Source: Bacillota bacterium
Lineage (GTDB): Bacteria > Bacillota > Clostridia > Oscillospirales > Acutalibacteraceae
Reading direction: 5' to 3'
DNA length: 7,300 nucleotides
Assembly (NCBI GenBank): GCA_030705695.1
Contig: JAUZPX010000089.1
Coordinates: 1-7,300, forward strand
A program made the translations under genes and the position numbers. The notes below the pieces were generated by a model. The model saw nothing but the letters and a program-made list of their open reading frames with translations. It was not told the DNA's origin and searched no databases. Shown here piece after piece: positions 6,004 to 7,300 of the stretch (position 1 is the stretch's first letter; each line of letters starts with the position of its first letter).

Positions 6004-6384
6004 TTATAAGATATTATCAATCGACGGCAATTCTGCGCTTTTTAAAACGCTTAATTGTTCGCCGATTTTTTTGTTCTCAGCATAGAAATGAACATAATCT
6101 TTATATTTTGCATATTCACTCATAAGAGCGATGGATTGCCCGACATTTTCAACAGAATCATGATAATAAAAGATATTCATTGTTTTTTGATGGTTTCGCC
6201 AATTGTTGTAAATACCTTCGCAAATTGAATACGCTTTATTTATGTTATTTTCCTGTGCAGCATTGTTTGCTTCACTTAGTTTATTTTCAGTTTGTACGAT
6301 TAGACTATTTGAAAAAATAAACTCATAGCAACATAATCCAATGACTGCAAAAAGCATTATTAATACAATCCAAATTCTTTTCAT
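6004..6384 (-). CDS. DUF4363 family membrane-anchored protein
   Basis: The function is unknown. The 126-residue product starts with one hydrophobic segment (about 4-24) and a short basic N-terminus, so it is probably a single-pass protein with an extracytoplasmic helical domain. The pattern matches DUF4363 as I recall it: a Trp (W62) before an F..H motif (F72...H75) and a C-terminal ELPSIDNIL. The gene starts 3 bases after the DUF421 stop codon, and its ribosome binding site AAAGGA (complement of 6391-6396) is formed by the last codons of DUF421, so the two are almost certainly translated together. DUF421 and DUF4363 genes are often neighbours in spore-forming Clostridia, commonly near spoVA or germination genes. 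A role in the spore membrane is inference from context, and no enzymatic residues are evident. Confidence 0.83.
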   Translation of the reverse strand: MKRIWIVLIMLFAVIGLCCYEFIFSNSLIVQTENKLSEANNAAQENNINKAYSICEGIYNNWRNHQKTMNIFYYHDSVENVGQSIALMSEYAKYKDYVHFYAENKKIGEQLSVLKSAELPSIDNIL

Positions 6385-6387
6385 TCT

Positions 6388-7056
6388 TTATCCTTTCTTA
6401 ATTATTTGATATTGACGAGTGCGGTTTGCTGTCATAATAAATACATCTTCCTGCTTGATGTTTTCATTAAGCAGGATTTTTTTGATGAAATCTCTATCAA
6501 GTTCGCATAGAACAAGTGACTGGTCTGAAATTGTGCCGTTATTTATTACTACAGCCTCAATTCCAGTATTAGGAGGGGTTACGTTTAATTGTTCATTAGT
6601 AGGCTGAAGCTTTTCAGGCTTTTTTAAAACGCTCATTTTTCCGTTTGTCTCGACAATTGCATATTGTACATCACTTAAACTGAATACGTCCAGTTGGCGA
6701 AGTTGTTCGGAAAGGTCCTCTGTGCTCATGCGAAGCCGCTTCATTTCTTTTTGGTCAATTCGTCCGTCCTCGATTACAATAAGGGGTTTTCCGCAAACAA
6801 AGCCTCTGAACTTTGAACTGCTCATCATAATCACTGAAAGCACAACCTCGCAAAAAATTAGAATAAAAATCGGAATAAGTCCGCTTACTAGCGGCTGGCT
6901 TGTGTTTTGCATTGGTATTGCCGCAATATCTGAAATTAATAATGTTACAACAAGCTCTGATGTTTGAAGCTCGCTTATCTGGCGTTTACCCATTATTCGA
7001 ACAGCCAAAATAATCATGATATAAAGTAAAAAGGTTCGGATGACAGAGATAATCAT
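6388..7056 (-). CDS. DUF421 (YetF-like) membrane protein
   Basis: This is a multi-pass membrane protein of the YetF/DUF421 family, whose molecular activity is not established; relatives in Bacillus have been linked to the spore inner membrane. From ATG 7056 it has 222 residues. Three N-terminal membrane segments lie at about 2-20, 35-50 and 58-79, with the family signature RIMGKRQISELQTSEL (20-35) between the first two. The cytoplasmic part has GKPLIVIEDGRI (89-100) and the conserved stretch MSTEDLSEQLRQ...DVQYAIVETNGKMSV (110-143), and the rest is variable. The start is uncertain. A GTG at 7077 would add seven residues but has no ribosome binding site, whereas AAAGG (complement of 7070-7074) lies 13 bases before ATG 7056. 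The GTG is the alternative. The gene is divergent from the spore germination gene and is followed by DUF4363, which suggests shared sporulation expression. Confidence 0.88.
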   Translation of the reverse strand: MIISVIRTFLLYIMIILAVRIMGKRQISELQTSELVVTLLISDIAAIPMQNTSQPLVSGLIPIFILIFCEVVLSVIMMSSSKFRGFVCGKPLIVIEDGRIDQKEMKRLRMSTEDLSEQLRQLDVFSLSDVQYAIVETNGKMSVLKKPEKLQPTNEQLNVTPPNTGIEAVVINNGTISDQSLVLCELDRDFIKKILLNENIKQEDVFIMTANRTRQYQIIKKG

Positions 7057-7097
7057 TTTATATTTCAAGCCTTTCACTAATTGATTTTTTTATTCTT

Positions 7098-7127
7098 TGC
7101 AATGAAAAAGTTTTTATTCCAAAATGC
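7098..7127 (-). promoter_or_regulatory. Possible sigma-G-like promoter for DUF421-DUF4363
   Basis: Read on the minus strand, GCATT (complement of 7123-7127) is followed after 18 bases by CATTGCA (complement of 7098-7104). The forespore sigma-G consensus is approximately GnATR, 18 bases, CATnnTA, so each box has one mismatch and the spacing is exact. It lies about 42 bases upstream of the ATG. The context of sporulation genes raises the odds, but such short motifs arise often by chance. Confidence 0.3.
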
Positions 7128-7154
7128 ATAGAACAGAAGTTTCTGCGAAAATTA
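7126..7154 (+). promoter_or_regulatory. Possible sigma-F/sigma-G-like promoter of the germination gene
   Basis: GCATA (7126-7130) is followed after 14 bases by GCGAAAATTA (7145-7154). This fits the forespore sigma-F pattern, roughly GYATA then GGnrAnAnTw about 15-16 bases later, with one mismatch and a slightly short spacer. It stands 31 bases before the start codon of the germination gene. Its -35 overlaps the -35 proposed for the divergent gene. Confidence 0.33.
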
Positions 7155-7172
7155 CAAGAAGAAGTATCAAAT

Positions 7173-7180
7173 GAGGTGAT
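7173..7180 (+). promoter_or_regulatory. Ribosome binding site fixing the TTG start of the germination gene
   Basis: GAGGTGAT closely matches the 16S rRNA anti-Shine-Dalgarno and ends 5 bases before TTG at 7186. The nearby ATG at 7181 is in another frame and stops after six codons, and an in-frame stop (TGA 7177-7179) lies just upstream, so TTG is the first usable start. Confidence 0.75.
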
Positions 7181-7185
7181 ATGAT

Positions 7186-7300
7186 TTGTTTCATATTTTA
7201 AATAAAATATCGCAATATTATAATCCGCCGCAAACAATTAGCGAAGAGGTAACACATCCGCTTACAAATTCGCTACAGCAAAATATTGAATACATCAAAA
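7186..7300 (+). CDS. Spore germination protein, GerA/SpoVAF family, N-terminal fragment
   Basis: Only the first 38 codons are inside the window; the gene is open to the right edge. Starting at TTG the product begins LFHILNKISQYY (first residue Met in the protein) and continues to PLTNSLQQNIEYIK. The stretch SLQQNIEYIK fits the motif near the start of GerA-type proteins, where a short variable leader is followed by something like SLEENLxxIK and the extracytoplasmic-lobe precursor. These proteins form the A subunits of germinant receptors, or the related SpoVAF, in the spore inner membrane. The match rests on a short segment recalled from the family, so confidence is moderate. Support comes from the perfect ribosome binding site, the open frame, and the divergent DUF421/DUF4363 genes, which commonly accompany spore membrane genes. 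Confidence 0.6.
   Translation, partial: MFHILNKISQYYNPPQTISEEVTHPLTNSLQQNIEYIK

Noticed and set aside
6419..6967. Plus-strand open frames inside the DUF421 gene
   Set aside because: They are antisense shadows of a conserved minus-strand membrane protein and lack ribosome binding sites.

Overview
The window is AT-rich, densely packed bacterial DNA that looks like an anaerobic, spore-forming member of the Clostridia (Bacillota), probably near the Oscillospiraceae/Ruminococcaceae. This rests on low GC, strong Shine-Dalgarno sites, two TTG starts, the aroQ - M24 peptidase - efp order known from Firmicutes, a 'CD1247 N-terminal domain' protein typical of Clostridia, and a DUF421/DUF4363 pair next to the start of a GerA-type spore germination gene. 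The organism assignment is inference; no rRNA is present.

Layout, left to right. (1) Bases 104-2862, + strand: type II 3-dehydroquinate dehydratase (aroQ), overlapping a creatinase-fold M24 aminopeptidase by ATGA; then elongation factor P with its own promoter and a TTG start; then a small acidic, cysteine-rich protein of the CD1247 family. A strong nested hairpin terminator (2874-2925) closes this housekeeping block. (2) Bases 2938-5986, + strand: a metal-uptake operon. A consensus promoter (TTGACA, 17 bp, TATAAT) is overlaid at its start site by a Fur-family-type palindrome. It is followed by a Fur/Zur-like repressor, a lipoprotein metal-binding protein (ZnuA type), an ATPase (ZnuC type) with an unusual Cys/His-rich tail, and an ABC-3 permease (ZnuB type). 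The gene set suggests an autoregulated zinc (possibly manganese) importer: ZnuA captures the ion outside, ZnuB passes it through the membrane, ZnuC powers transport, and the regulator shuts the operon off when metal is plentiful. (3) Bases 6004-7300: a convergent, minus-strand pair, DUF421 (YetF-like) then DUF4363, divergent from the first 38 codons of a GerA/SpoVAF-like spore germination protein that runs off the right edge. The divergent spacer has sequences resembling forespore (sigma-F/sigma-G) promoters that share one TGCATA core.

No mobile elements, CRISPR arrays, tRNAs or rRNAs were seen, and no gene-free stretch exceeds 300 bases. I do not see a wholly new system. The most interesting points are departures from family norms in the metal operon: a Cys in place of a sensing His in the regulator, an altered ligand set in the binding protein, and a Cys/His tail on the ATPase. 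The operator, the cysteine-rich protein just upstream and the putative divergent sporulation promoters are also worth a look.
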